In this document: positions 16,886-27,234 of the stretch, piece by piece
How positions within the stretch are numbered: position 1 is the stretch's first letter
Layout of the letters: every line of letters starts with the position of its first letter
Assembly (NCBI GenBank): GCA_015061055.1
Contig: SUXH01000008.1
Span: 39,239-103,238, forward strand
Length of the DNA: 64,000 nucleotides
Direction: 5' to 3'
Source: Bacteroidales bacterium
GTDB taxonomy: Bacteria > Bacteroidota > Bacteroidia > Bacteroidales > Muribaculaceae
Made by a program: the position numbers and the translations under genes
Notes under the pieces: model-generated
Told to the model about the DNA's origin: nothing
Databases searched by the model: none
Seen by the model: the letters and a program-made list of their open reading frames with translations, nothing else

Positions 16886-19696
16886 ATGTCTAAATTTTCT
16901 AAAAAAATTACCCTTACGGTAATATGTGTATTGAGTTTCTCAACTTTGTTCCTTTCTTGTCGAGAGTCTTTGAACAGAAATGATTTTTCAGAAGAAAAAA
17001 ATCAAGTTGATAGCCTTGCTCGACAATATCAGTTTTCCATTGATAGTCTAGTAAACTTACGTTCTCAGTTTCAACAATCAGAAAATAAGGTTGGCGAAAT
17101 GAGAGTATTAAGCTACATAGGTAAATCTTATCGTGAGCAAAATAAATTCATTGAAGCGATTGAAGCTCATAATGCCGAATTAGATTTAGCAACAGAATTG
17201 TGCGATACTTTTGAAATGATTCAAGCTTTAAATAATCTTGGCACAAACCATCGACGAATGGGTATTCTTGACGAAGCAACGAAATATCATTTCTCTGCAC
17301 TCAATTTGTGCGAAAATTTTAGTGATAAAGACTCTTATAAGTCAAAAAAGAATCGAGTGATCTCACTAAATGGAATTGGGAATATTAGTCTGAGAATTGG
17401 CGACAATGAAACAGCCGATTCTGTTTTTCGCCAAGCTCTTGCAGGAGAAAAAGAATTAGGCAGTGCGTTAGGTCACGCTATAAATTATGCCAATATAGGA
17501 GCAATCTTTGAAGATAAGAATATGCTTGATTCGGCTTGGGTTTATTACAAATCTTCAATGGATAAAAATATTGAAGCAAAATCTGAATTAGGCATTTCAT
17601 TGTGCTATACTCATTTTGGTAATCTCTATGAAAAAGAAGGTAAAATCGATGAAGCAATCAAAGAATATGAGAAAGCATATAAGTTGGAAGACAAAATCGA
17701 CACATGGCATTGGCTTAATTCTTGTTTATCATTAGTTAATACTCATATAAGTAAAGGGAACTACAATGTAGCCATTCGATTACTAAATAAAGCAAAAAAC
17801 AAAGCAACAGAAGGTCATTCGATTGATCATTTGGCTTCTATCCATTCATTATATTATGAAATTTACAATAGTCTTGGAAATACAGCTAAAGCCTTGGAGG
17901 AATATCGTTTAAGCGATATGTATAACGACAGTGTTATTAACCAGCAAAATCTAATATCAGTTCAAAACGAAAGAGTTAAATATGAATATCAACGCCGTCA
18001 ACAAGAAATTGATGCTATAAATTCAGAATATAATAAAGAACGTGAGATACGTAAAATTATGATTACCTCGCTTATTGTGATTTTGCTATTGATGATTGTC
18101 GGAATTGTTCTATTATTCTATTCATTAAAAGTTAAAAAGCGAGAACAACAAGCTATGGCTCAACTTGATAACGTTCGAACATCGTTTTTCACCAATATTA
18201 CCCACGAATTTCGTACACCTCTCACTGTAATTATCGGTTTAGGAGAGCGATTGGCCACAAGTGATAAACAAGATAACTTGGTGTCAATAGGTAACACCAT
18301 CGCACGACAAGGAAAGAATTTATTATTGCTTATAAATCAGATTTTAGATGTTGCCAAATTGAAATCCAATACTGCTCATAAGGAATATCGACATGGCAAC
18401 ATTATAGGATTTATAAATGTAATTTTTGAGGGGGCTATAGAACTTGCAAATCGAAAAAGCATTAACTTCTCGTTTATCCCCCATTCTAAATCGGTGAAAA
18501 TGGATTTTATTCCGGATCATATCGTGAAAATAATGAGTAATCTCATCTCAAATGCTATAAAATTCACCCCCAATAATGGTATTGTAAAAATAACAACTGA
18601 ATGCTTAAACAATAAACTTTTGTTGATAGTTGAAGATAATGGCTGCGGAATTTCAAAAGAAGACTTACCTTATATATTTGATGCGTTTTATCAAGGATAT
18701 TCACAACATCGTTCAGCTGGAACAGGTATAGGTTTGTCGCTTGTAAAGCAACTTGTAGAATCAATGAATGGTACTATTCAAGTAGAAAGCGAAATAAATT
18801 CAGGAACAAAATTCATAATAACATTACCATTGGAGCAAGTAGACCAAAAAGTCTGTAACCTTGAAGAAAATCCTATCGTTGAAGAATTGTTTATTAATGA
18901 TGGAAATGAAAACTCTTCAATCGAAAGTGATGATTCTAAAACTCGTATTCTCATAGTAGAAGATAATAACGATATATCTTCATTCATAGGTTCTGTGATT
19001 GATAATGCAAACATCAGCTATGCTGCAAATGGTAAAATTGGGTTAGAAAAGGCACTACAAATTGTACCCGACATTATTATTACCGATATTATGATGCCCG
19101 AAATGGACGGAATAGAGATGTGTAACCAAATTAGGGAATCTGAAATCTTAAGCCATATTCCTATTATCATAATATCAGCAAAAGCTACTGATGCTGACAA
19201 AATAGAAGGTATTAAATCGGGTGTCGATGCTTATCTATACAAACCATTTAATGCTGATGAGCTGAACGCTACTATTTTATCACTTCTTGAAAGACGTAAG
19301 ACTTTGCAAATGAATCTTTCAAGGAACTATTCGCTCGTTGAAAATTCTAATGAGAAAATGTCTTCAACCGATCAAGCATTTCTTAACAAAGTTATTGATT
19401 TAATTTATGCACAGATGGCTGACCTTAAAGTGAATATCAACGACATAGCAGAATCTCTAAATATGACGGCACGCCAACTTAATAGAAAAATAAATGCAAT
19501 AACAGGTGAGAATGCTTCAAAATATGTTCTTCAAGTGAGAATGACAAGAGCAAAACAACTGCTCGACTCCAATAATGGATATACAATAGCCGAAGTTGCC
19601 TATAAGTGTGGATATGAAGAAAATGCTAATTTCACACGCGCTTTCAAGTCATTATATAATATAACTCCGACTCAATATCGCAAAATGCCAGATTAA
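16886..19696 (+). CDS. TPR hybrid two-component sensor/AraC response regulator
   Basis: This 936-residue single-protein two-component system starts with a hydrophobic segment ending LFLSC (Cys25), which could be a lipoprotein signal or a membrane anchor. TPR-like helices fill about residues 65-360. One transmembrane helix follows at about 390-415. The kinase core shows the H box FFTNITHEFRTPL (His440) and the N, G1, F and G2 boxes (LISNAIKFTP, VEDNGCGIS, IFDAFYQ, GTGIGLSLV). The receiver starts RILIVEDNND (about 686), with phospho-acceptor Asp734 in ITDIMMPEMDG and a later Lys in YLYKPF. An AraC/XylS helix-turn-helix domain occupies about 850-934. Such hybrids usually control neighbouring surface loci, and this one is divergent from the T9SS/giant-protein cluster, so that cluster is the likely target. 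All catalytic motifs are intact. Confidence 0.93.
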   Translation: MSKFSKKITLTVICVLSFSTLFLSCRESLNRNDFSEEKNQVDSLARQYQFSIDSLVNLRSQFQQSENKVGEMRVLSYIGKSYREQNKFIEAIEAHNAELDLATELCDTFEMIQALNNLGTNHRRMGILDEATKYHFSALNLCENFSDKDSYKSKKNRVISLNGIGNISLRIGDNETADSVFRQALAGEKELGSALGHAINYANIGAIFEDKNMLDSAWVYYKSSMDKNIEAKSELGISLCYTHFGNLYEKEGKIDEAIKEYEKAYKLEDKIDTWHWLNSCLSLVNTHISKGNYNVAIRLLNKAKNKATEGHSIDHLASIHSLYYEIYNSLGNTAKALEEYRLSDMYNDSVINQQNLISVQNERVKYEYQRRQQEIDAINSEYNKEREIRKIMITSLIVILLLMIVGIVLLFYSLKVKKREQQAMAQLDNVRTSFFTNITHEFRTPLTVIIGLGERLATSDKQDNLVSIGNTIARQGKNLLLLINQILDVAKLKSNTAHKEYRHGNIIGFINVIFEGAIELANRKSINFSFIPHSKSVKMDFIPDHIVKIMSNLISNAIKFTPNNGIVKITTECLNNKLLLIVEDNGCGISKEDLPYIFDAFYQGYSQHRSAGTGIGLSLVKQLVESMNGTIQVESEINSGTKFIITLPLEQVDQKVCNLEENPIVEELFINDGNENSSIESDDSKTRILIVEDNNDISSFIGSVIDNANISYAANGKIGLEKALQIVPDIIITDIMMPEMDGIEMCNQIRESEILSHIPIIIISAKATDADKIEGIKSGVDAYLYKPFNADELNATILSLLERRKTLQMNLSRNYSLVENSNEKMSSTDQAFLNKVIDLIYAQMADLKVNINDIAESLNMTARQLNRKINAITGENASKYVLQVRMTRAKQLLDSNNGYTIAEVAYKCGYEENANFTRAFKSLYNITPTQYRKMPD

Positions 19697-19741
19697 GCAA
19701 CACCACACACACATTAAACCTTTACATAATACTAACAAGGC

Positions 19742-19781
19742 TAATTAAATATGGTAAGGATATAATTTCCTTATTTAATTA
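19742..19781. terminator. Possible weak AT-rich terminator after the hybrid regulator
   Basis: TAATTAAA with TAAGGA pairs with TCCTTA followed by TTTAATTA, leaving a five-base bulge on the left arm. It lies 45 bp after the regulator stop. The stem is AT-rich and the downstream T-run is poor, so its strength as a terminator is doubtful. Confidence 0.35.
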
Positions 19782-19790
19782 TTCATATCT

Positions 19791-19979
19791 CTAAGTTTTA
19801 ATACTACACAATAATTCACTCCATTCCCAACCTATATATATATCATAATGCATTGATCCGCCAGTTGGAGCAATAACGTGACCAGTAGCATAAATAGACA
19901 AACATACGTTTATTATAATATACAGTAGGCATAGTGTCAAACAACTATTTGCTAAAAATTTACATTTATTTCCAGTCAT
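19791..19979 (-). CDS. Possible small single-pass membrane protein
   Basis: A 62-codon frame lies 52 bp downstream of tamL on the same strand, within the 335-bp gap 19697-20031. It encodes a basic N-terminus, one hydrophobic helix (LTLCLLYIIINVCLSIY) and a short Gly/Trp-containing tail. It has no homologue I recognise and no strong ribosome-binding site; Bacteroidota often lack one. It could be a real small envelope protein, the remnant of a larger gene, or chance. The rest of the gap shows only the AT-rich hairpin at 19742-19781. Confidence 0.3.
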   Translation of the reverse strand: MTGNKCKFLANSCLTLCLLYIIINVCLSIYATGHVIAPTGGSMHYDIYIGWEWSELLCSIKT

Positions 19980-20031
19980 AAATGAAATCTGTTCTTTTTT
20001 TTATATAAGGTAATTCTGATACATTACACAA

Positions 20032-22356
20032 TTAAAATGGATAGCCAATCGCTATGTGAAAAGCAAGGCTGTTTTTAAACGATTTCATATTATAATATCC
20101 ATTCTTTCCTGTATCGTATGGTGCGTGTATTCCTATACCTAAATCAGCTCGCAACACAAGCATTTCCATATCAAAACGCAACCCGGCTCCTGTACCAAGG
20201 GCTAACTGCTTAAAAAAGGCGCCCTCTCCAAGTGCTCCTCCTGGTCGCAATGGGTCTTTTTCAAGAAGCCACACATTTCCAGAATCAAGGAACAAAGCTC
20301 CATGCAGAAAACCCATTAAAGGGAAACGATATTCTACATTAAACTCAAACTTAAATGTACCTGTCTGATCATAATACCCATTCTTAACATCAGCACTTGG
20401 GCGATAACTACCCGGTCCTACACCGCGCACGCCAAAAGAACGCAACGAATTAGCACCTCCTATATAAAACTGCTCACTATAAGGAACTTGACTTGAGTTA
20501 CCATAAGCATGAGCAGCTCCTGCAAACACTCGGAATACCAACCAATGTTTTGACATTGGGTGATGAAACAACCTACACGAAAACACAAGTTGAGATTGTG
20601 CTTTAACAAATTGCGAGAATGGAGTACCAAACAATTTTTTCTCTCCATGACTACCCGCCAAACTCCATATCCCCGAGAAGATATTACCGGCTTCCATTAT
20701 ACTTGAAGACCACAACAATTTATTATTCTGGTCTATTTTCTTGTCATAAGTATATGAATAACTCATAAGAGGAATAAATTGATCAAGAAAGCTCAATGCA
20801 ACTGCAGGATTCTCTGCCATTGCCTCATCAAATGCTTCAGTTGTACTGAGCATCTTTGTATATGTAAGTTTAAATGGAGTAAATTCATTTGCAGAATGAC
20901 GATTAGCATGCCACTCCCAGCTAAAACCTGTACCAAACTGAATCATTTTGAAGAAAGTAGGACGATTGAGCAAATCGGCTGACAGCGACACTCGAGTCCA
21001 ATTTATATATCTCCTGCTTTGATCAATAAATTTTGGTGCGAGCAAACGAGGAAACGATAACGTTGTATTCATACCAAACTCATATGAATTCATAGAACCG
21101 GTAGTGTTTTCTCTACTCGCCTTTCCTATTTGCCATTCATATCCTGCAGTCAATTGAGTTGTAAGTTGCTCTCCTCCGCCAAAAAGATTCTTATTAGTGA
21201 GTGATGCCACAATAGCCGGTCCAATATAACTATTCGACTTGGATGTAGCCTGAAATTCTATTGCAGCTTCCATTGGTTGGTCTAATGTACAATTCACCTT
21301 ATAATCAATGATATTACTATCACCCAATGAATCAAGCGGGGTAACATCAATATTTACAGAACTGAAAATACCCATTCTAGACAAGTTTAGTTGTGATTGG
21401 TCAATATCCCTCACTCTCACTATTCGACCACTACGAAAACGCAAACAAGACGGCACAAGATTGTCTCTCAATCTCATAGGTTGCATTCTTATCAAATTTA
21501 CATTACGAGTAATTAATGTATCGGGAGTACCTCTACCGTATGGTCGATTTACAACCGCCTCAACATTTCCCACGTAATATTTTCTCAATGCAGCCGGCTT
21601 AACATTCTGAGCAAGTGTTAATCTTAATGCTACTTTACCTTTAATCTCAGTAGTATCGGCAAGATATTCAATAAAATCAGGTTGAAAATAATAGTATCCC
21701 AAATTGCGAACTTTAGTTGATATAACCTCACGAACCGCACTTAGTGAATCAGTAATATACCGTTGACCAGCTTTTAAATATTCGCTACGTCTTGCAATAG
21801 AATCAATTATTTGTTCAAGTTCAGTATCACCATTTATATACTCAATTCGAGAAAACAAATAAGGCTTACCTAGTTCAATAAAATAAGATAACTCAGCCTT
21901 TTTAGGATTTTTCTTGTTATTAATCAATTCATAACGAGCAGTTCCTGAAAAATAACCATGATTATCGAGTACCGATTTCATCATTCCCACTCGCAAAGTA
22001 GGATTAACGTCATCTATTACTACAGGTTGTTCCACCAATGTTTCATATAGCCATCCCTTCAAGCCCTTACTATTTGGACTCCAATGATTATACACCCATA
22101 ATCCTATCGGAAACGGACTGCGAATATATGGTGAATACAAACTATTGTTTGGCTTTACATTTATTACATCAAAAAGATAGGTATCCACTTCATCGGGAAC
22201 TTTCTCACCTTTTGCCGGAGTAACTTCAAACTTATCTACACCTGTATATAGTTGTTCTCCTTCTACAAGGCTACTTGTTGTGGAGCACGATGCTACAACT
22301 ATAGCGAACAACCACAAAAATATTAATCTTATTCCTATTTCAGAGTCTTTTCTCAT
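20032..22356 (-). CDS. tamL: TamL: lipoprotein TamA/BamA-family (Omp85) assembly protein
   Basis: This 774-residue protein has a lipobox (VVASC, Cys24). About 300 residues of POTRA-like sequence follow, then a C-terminal Omp85 barrel of about 400 residues. The barrel shows the family's GGANSLRSFGVRGVGPGSY motif near residue 640 and a terminal Phe (AIGYPF). A lipid-anchored TamA homologue is the Bacteroidota form called TamL. With the inner-membrane-anchored TamB encoded 2 bp upstream, it should form an envelope-spanning TAM-type complex for outer-membrane protein or lipid transport. The tight spacing, shared strand and common promoter at 27702-27670 support one operon. BamA itself is less likely because of the lipoprotein signal and the TamB linkage. 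Confidence 0.88.
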   Translation of the reverse strand: MRKDSEIGIRLIFLWLFAIVVASCSTTSSLVEGEQLYTGVDKFEVTPAKGEKVPDEVDTYLFDVINVKPNNSLYSPYIRSPFPIGLWVYNHWSPNSKGLKGWLYETLVEQPVVIDDVNPTLRVGMMKSVLDNHGYFSGTARYELINNKKNPKKAELSYFIELGKPYLFSRIEYINGDTELEQIIDSIARRSEYLKAGQRYITDSLSAVREVISTKVRNLGYYYFQPDFIEYLADTTEIKGKVALRLTLAQNVKPAALRKYYVGNVEAVVNRPYGRGTPDTLITRNVNLIRMQPMRLRDNLVPSCLRFRSGRIVRVRDIDQSQLNLSRMGIFSSVNIDVTPLDSLGDSNIIDYKVNCTLDQPMEAAIEFQATSKSNSYIGPAIVASLTNKNLFGGGEQLTTQLTAGYEWQIGKASRENTTGSMNSYEFGMNTTLSFPRLLAPKFIDQSRRYINWTRVSLSADLLNRPTFFKMIQFGTGFSWEWHANRHSANEFTPFKLTYTKMLSTTEAFDEAMAENPAVALSFLDQFIPLMSYSYTYDKKIDQNNKLLWSSSIMEAGNIFSGIWSLAGSHGEKKLFGTPFSQFVKAQSQLVFSCRLFHHPMSKHWLVFRVFAGAAHAYGNSSQVPYSEQFYIGGANSLRSFGVRGVGPGSYRPSADVKNGYYDQTGTFKFEFNVEYRFPLMGFLHGALFLDSGNVWLLEKDPLRPGGALGEGAFFKQLALGTGAGLRFDMEMLVLRADLGIGIHAPYDTGKNGYYNMKSFKNSLAFHIAIGYPF

Positions 22357-22358
22357 TA

Positions 22359-25300
22359 CTAATCCTTTTTATGTTGTATAACAGGTGATTCTTCCAATAA
22401 TATCACAGTATCTTTGGATGATATTACATCTTTTGACATAACCGGTTTTTTACGGCTAAAACGGAACAAATTCTTCAATGTTGATAATTTACGTTTTATT
22501 ACAAATGCTCCACCGGTTTCGGTTACTTCGCCCTCGAGCACACTTTCATAACCAGTTTGGCGGAATAATTTAATCGACATTGTTCCACTTTGATTAAGCA
22601 TATATACAAATGATATATCATTCAACAAACTATTCGCTAAATTATCATCGGCACCGCTATCTGAATTATAATTACCACCCACAACTATTTTAAATCGATC
22701 GTTAAATAACGATTTAGATATTTTATATGAATATGTGGTTGATTTCGATTTAGTATCACCCGTTGTACTATTATACTGATTCATACCAAGTGTCAAATCC
22801 ACACCTTTTATCGTATTAGCTGCCCAACGATTAATTTGTGAATTCAAGAATGAATATAACGGATTACCACTCATATTGGCTGTTGTACCAAGTCCTGTAT
22901 ATGTTCCATAAAGTAGCATATTGATTGCTTGACTTGAACGTTGTGATGGCGACATCGACAGCAACTCATTTTGTACCGTAACATCTTCATTCGTACTCAA
23001 ATCAAAATTAAGATCCATATTATTGAGCGTATTACCCACATCTACTGTTACAAGGAAATTAATCACACGTGAATCCTGTCCCTCTTGTTGTACATTAGCT
23101 TTCATCTCATCAACGGCTTTTATGCTCAAAGTAGGATTGAGTACATCACCATTCCATGAGATATAACTACCATCTACAAAATCAAATTTCTTTTCCGACA
23201 TCAATGGTGGAGTATAACGCACAAATCCTTCTTTAAGAGTATATTGCCCCACCAAACGCATATCACCAAGAGAACTTTGAGTGTAGTTTAGGATACCACT
23301 TCCAGCCAACTCCAATCGATCATTACCACTATTAGACAGATAGACACTGAATTTAGAACCTTGTTGTATATTTAGTTTAGCATTTAGTTTGAAATTAGAC
23401 CTAGTAAGTTCAATATTGGTCAATGAATCCACTTCCTCTTTAACTGTATCTGCAAAATTCACAAACTTGACCATATTTTCATCAGTCTGCGTCGATAGAG
23501 TGCTAACATCAGTCTGGAATACATACGTTAAATTAGTTGTAGGTAATAACGTAAGCGATGCATTTACATTCATATCATTCATTGTACCTTTCACCGAAGC
23601 ATCAACATTAGCATATCCTTTTCCGAAAAGCTCCATCTTACGGCGTTGCTTACTATTTACAAACTCTACATTATTTCCTTTCAGTGTCAAATTCATTTTC
23701 ATTTCACTGATAGGTATTATGTTTATATTACCATTTATAGCAACAGCATTATCATTGCTACCATATATATTATATTGATTGAAACGTATCACATTTGACT
23801 CCACAGGAATTTTATCATCCGAAAGTTTTAGATTTGAACCAAACAATGGCAAACTAATCAACGCATTATGTCCACATAGATAACCATTCACAATCGGTTC
23901 AGAAAAACTTCCTTTAACATTCATCTCTCCATTCAGTGCTCCATCTAACTTTGCCACATCACCTGGAACAAACGGATTTATTATATCCATAGGGAAACTA
24001 TCTACTTTCACAGTAATATTATACGGATTTTGAGATGTAGTATCATTTAGCGAACCCCTTGCAACAACAGTTTTACGTCCATTCACGTCGAATGAAGATA
24101 TCAACCTTATATAATTCTTAATAGGATCCAATTCGAGACCCAATTTGAATGCAAAATCGCCCACACTCTTTCGGCTATACTTAAAGTTTTTCAAGCGAGT
24201 TATCCCTCCTCCAAGAATATTCTTCCGATCAAGTATCAATCTTATATCTGCACTCAATTCTCCACTCATCGGAGGTATAAACGGCGACACTTTAAGCCAT
24301 TCCGAAATTTCAACTCCTCCAAGACTCAATTTTACATCATCTTGTCCTGTATGTCCTTCTTTTTCCACAGTCATAAGCGTCACAAAACTTGAATCGCTCC
24401 GCAAATTCAAATTCGCTTCAAACTGACGCTTTATATAATTATAATTAATATTATTTCCTTCGTTCACATTCCATTTACGATAACCTATAATAGGTACTTT
24501 AGGGAAGAAATTAACATTAACCGCTGTATCAGATAGGCGTGCGTTCATCCCCAATCGGAAACCTTGCTCTCCATTTATGTTATACTGCTCAAGAAGCATA
24601 CCTAACATACTCCCGCGCACACCACCACGCAATGTAACCTGAGCAAATTCGTCATTAGTTCCTCTCTTGTTTCCAACATGCAAATTATATGTAAGATATT
24701 TATTCTTTTGATTGGCATATAATGATACCGTATCAAGCCTCATTGTCCCCGATTCTATTCCAAATGCCTTACCATTCATATATATGGTGGAGTCATTAAC
24801 AATATTCATCGACAATTCTTCCATTTTTACATCGTAAGTTCTCAATACCTGCTTCAACAGATTTCGTTCTCCAACTTTAAAGTCGCATGCAAAAGGAGGC
24901 AATGCTTGTTGCAACGTATCAAGATCAAGGTTCTTCACACTTATTTCGTAATCTACAATCTTCATACTACGTTCAAAACGAGATAAAAGCGTATCAATCC
25001 CACACGAAGCATTAAAGTCCACTATCATATCTCCTTCGTGAGCCGACAATGTTATACTCTCATCTGAGCTCTCAAATGTAGCATTCATTTCATCAGTAGA
25101 ATATGTAGCATCGGGCAATGTCCATTTAAAATTGCTCAAACTCATATCTACATCATATCTATTGTGTGCGACATCTGCAGAACCGAATGCGATAACCGCA
25201 CCTTTGCCACGAGATGTAGTTTCAGAAAGTTTCAATGCCTTTAAATCCACATTATTTATATCTCCATTGACTGCAAATTCATAACGTGCTGTATCTAATC

Positions 25301-27200
25301 GACAGAACAAGTCCATATTCATATCGCAATCAGGGTTCTTTGTATTGAATTTCAATTTAGCATTCAAGTCTGCTATATTTGCTTTAACTTCAACATCACG
25401 ATACACATTGCTAGCATACACCAATTCATCTACTTTAAGTGCAGCATCTATCTTCGTACGTTGATTAAATGGGTCATATCCCGTCCCTTTCACCATCACT
25501 CCTGCTGAAACAACATCACACTGAGCAAATGGTAATATACTCCTCACAGGAAATGAATCCAAACTAAGTATAACCTCATAACTTTCCTTATTTCCATTCC
25601 AATCACCGCCCAACACCATTTCTCCACTTGTCAAGCGCACATCAAGTTTGCCTCGAGCTATATTCGGTGCATACTCCACTTCGCCTTTCAACGTCATATC
25701 AGGCACTTCTATCTGTTGTTGCATCGCACTATCTTCAAGCGCAATTTGCTTCACAAAATTTAAGTTATTGAAATTACCGCTAAAGTCTAATTTTGCACTA
25801 AGATTCTCTGGTGTCATCACATTTTCAGCATATCCTTCAACATCTACATTTAGATATTGGTTCATACCGAGATTAGCTTCTTTTACATCCACGTGACGAG
25901 AAGTTCCATCTATCAACACATTCATTTCCACCGGTGCTTGATTAGGCATTTTATCAATTATCGCCGATAATGCCGGATAGAGCAATGTTGCATCTACCAA
26001 ACCAAATTTGGCTTGCGCATCAACTTTTATTGGCGACATTGGATTTTCCGCTATATCAATACCAACCACCGCATCAAGTGCTAATCGAGAATGGTCCGTT
26101 TCCAAATACATTTTTTCAGCCTTCATCAGTTTGCTATCTAAAGCAAAAACACCTCTACCCGATTTTACATTCAACCCACTTCGTTCATAAGCTTCAAGAG
26201 CAAGCAAATCCAATTTTATTTCGGTCCCTTTGTTATATAAGCTGTCAATAGCAATATTGATATTACCTAACTCAATATAATTCATATCCAAACCTTCTAG
26301 AGGCTTCTCATCACTAACAGCATATAAAACATTTGAATCGCGAAGGCGTATTGAATCAGCATTTACAATCCACTCTTTTTCTACATTATTCGATTGCAAT
26401 ACAACCGGCTCAGCCACTGAATCGACAACTAACGGATACAAATATTTAACATCGGTATTATCCACACCCAAATACCCTATTTGCACATTCTGTGTTGCCA
26501 AATTCACCATACTCCGCATCAATACAGCTTGTCCCACTTTCGCATCAAGGTTGTCGATAAGTGGTAACATCTGCATATTATAAGCAAAATCTACTATTTT
26601 AACTCTTCCAATATTCAACACCCAAGGTAAAGATGTCGTATCAACAGGCTCATCGGCTTGATTACTTTCACCGAGTTTCATAACAACTCGACCTCCATTC
26701 AAACTGATATTTCTCAAATTCACTTCATTCTTGTCGAGCTTTATATCACTTCGTCTTAATCCAAAATGATCAATTTCGACTCTTAATACCATTGAGCTAT
26801 CTTCGCTAACCATCTTATACAAAGTGTTTTTCAACAAAATACTCTGTATATCTACCTTTTGACGTAATATCGGCAAAATCTTAACATCAGCTTCCAATTT
26901 CTTGGTATATAGTATTGTATCTTGGCTCACATCAAGAATCAACACATCATCAACACTCAATTTCAATGGAAATCTAAGCATAATACGCCCAATATCCATT
27001 TTCATATCTGTACTATTATTTACATAATAACTTGCAACATTCTTCACTCCATTTTGAATAAATGGAATATATAACAAGCAAGGTACTATTATAATTACAA
27101 AAAACATTACACCTGTTATCCACGCAAATATTTTCCGTAATTTATTGCCTTTAGGCTTTGACTTTATATTTGAATCATTATTTTTACTAATATCAGCCAT
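22359..27200 (-). CDS. tamB: TamB (DUF490) translocation/assembly protein
   Basis: This 1613-residue protein has a cytoplasmic Lys-rich start, one transmembrane helix at about residues 26-48, then a very long repetitive beta-rich periplasmic region typical of AsmA/TamB bridge proteins. The C-terminal 400 residues carry the TamB domain; INMLLYGTYTGLG near residue 1480 and the following strand-rich barrel-plug segment are recognisable. It starts 34 bp after a VanZ-like gene and ends 2 bp before tamL. By family knowledge it forms a hydrophobic groove across the periplasm linking the inner membrane to the Omp85 partner. A second TamB homologue is encoded at 44166-48713 without an adjacent Omp85 gene. 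Confidence 0.9.
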   Translation of the reverse strand: MADISKNNDSNIKSKPKGNKLRKIFAWITGVMFFVIIIVPCLLYIPFIQNGVKNVASYYVNNSTDMKMDIGRIMLRFPLKLSVDDVLILDVSQDTILYTKKLEADVKILPILRQKVDIQSILLKNTLYKMVSEDSSMVLRVEIDHFGLRRSDIKLDKNEVNLRNISLNGGRVVMKLGESNQADEPVDTTSLPWVLNIGRVKIVDFAYNMQMLPLIDNLDAKVGQAVLMRSMVNLATQNVQIGYLGVDNTDVKYLYPLVVDSVAEPVVLQSNNVEKEWIVNADSIRLRDSNVLYAVSDEKPLEGLDMNYIELGNINIAIDSLYNKGTEIKLDLLALEAYERSGLNVKSGRGVFALDSKLMKAEKMYLETDHSRLALDAVVGIDIAENPMSPIKVDAQAKFGLVDATLLYPALSAIIDKMPNQAPVEMNVLIDGTSRHVDVKEANLGMNQYLNVDVEGYAENVMTPENLSAKLDFSGNFNNLNFVKQIALEDSAMQQQIEVPDMTLKGEVEYAPNIARGKLDVRLTSGEMVLGGDWNGNKESYEVILSLDSFPVRSILPFAQCDVVSAGVMVKGTGYDPFNQRTKIDAALKVDELVYASNVYRDVEVKANIADLNAKLKFNTKNPDCDMNMDLFCRLDTARYEFAVNGDINNVDLKALKLSETTSRGKGAVIAFGSADVAHNRYDVDMSLSNFKWTLPDATYSTDEMNATFESSDESITLSAHEGDMIVDFNASCGIDTLLSRFERSMKIVDYEISVKNLDLDTLQQALPPFACDFKVGERNLLKQVLRTYDVKMEELSMNIVNDSTIYMNGKAFGIESGTMRLDTVSLYANQKNKYLTYNLHVGNKRGTNDEFAQVTLRGGVRGSMLGMLLEQYNINGEQGFRLGMNARLSDTAVNVNFFPKVPIIGYRKWNVNEGNNINYNYIKRQFEANLNLRSDSSFVTLMTVEKEGHTGQDDVKLSLGGVEISEWLKVSPFIPPMSGELSADIRLILDRKNILGGGITRLKNFKYSRKSVGDFAFKLGLELDPIKNYIRLISSFDVNGRKTVVARGSLNDTTSQNPYNITVKVDSFPMDIINPFVPGDVAKLDGALNGEMNVKGSFSEPIVNGYLCGHNALISLPLFGSNLKLSDDKIPVESNVIRFNQYNIYGSNDNAVAINGNINIIPISEMKMNLTLKGNNVEFVNSKQRRKMELFGKGYANVDASVKGTMNDMNVNASLTLLPTTNLTYVFQTDVSTLSTQTDENMVKFVNFADTVKEEVDSLTNIELTRSNFKLNAKLNIQQGSKFSVYLSNSGNDRLELAGSGILNYTQSSLGDMRLVGQYTLKEGFVRYTPPLMSEKKFDFVDGSYISWNGDVLNPTLSIKAVDEMKANVQQEGQDSRVINFLVTVDVGNTLNNMDLNFDLSTNEDVTVQNELLSMSPSQRSSQAINMLLYGTYTGLGTTANMSGNPLYSFLNSQINRWAANTIKGVDLTLGMNQYNSTTGDTKSKSTTYSYKISKSLFNDRFKIVVGGNYNSDSGADDNLANSLLNDISFVYMLNQSGTMSIKLFRQTGYESVLEGEVTETGGAFVIKRKLSTLKNLFRFSRKKPVMSKDVISSKDTVILLEESPVIQHKKD

Positions 27201-27234
27201 TCTATTTTCTGCAATAATTATACCTAATTAACAT

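Noticed and set aside
25970..26251. Plus-strand 93-codon frame within tamB
   Set aside because: Antisense of a continuous 1613-codon gene with recognisable domains; no independent evidence.
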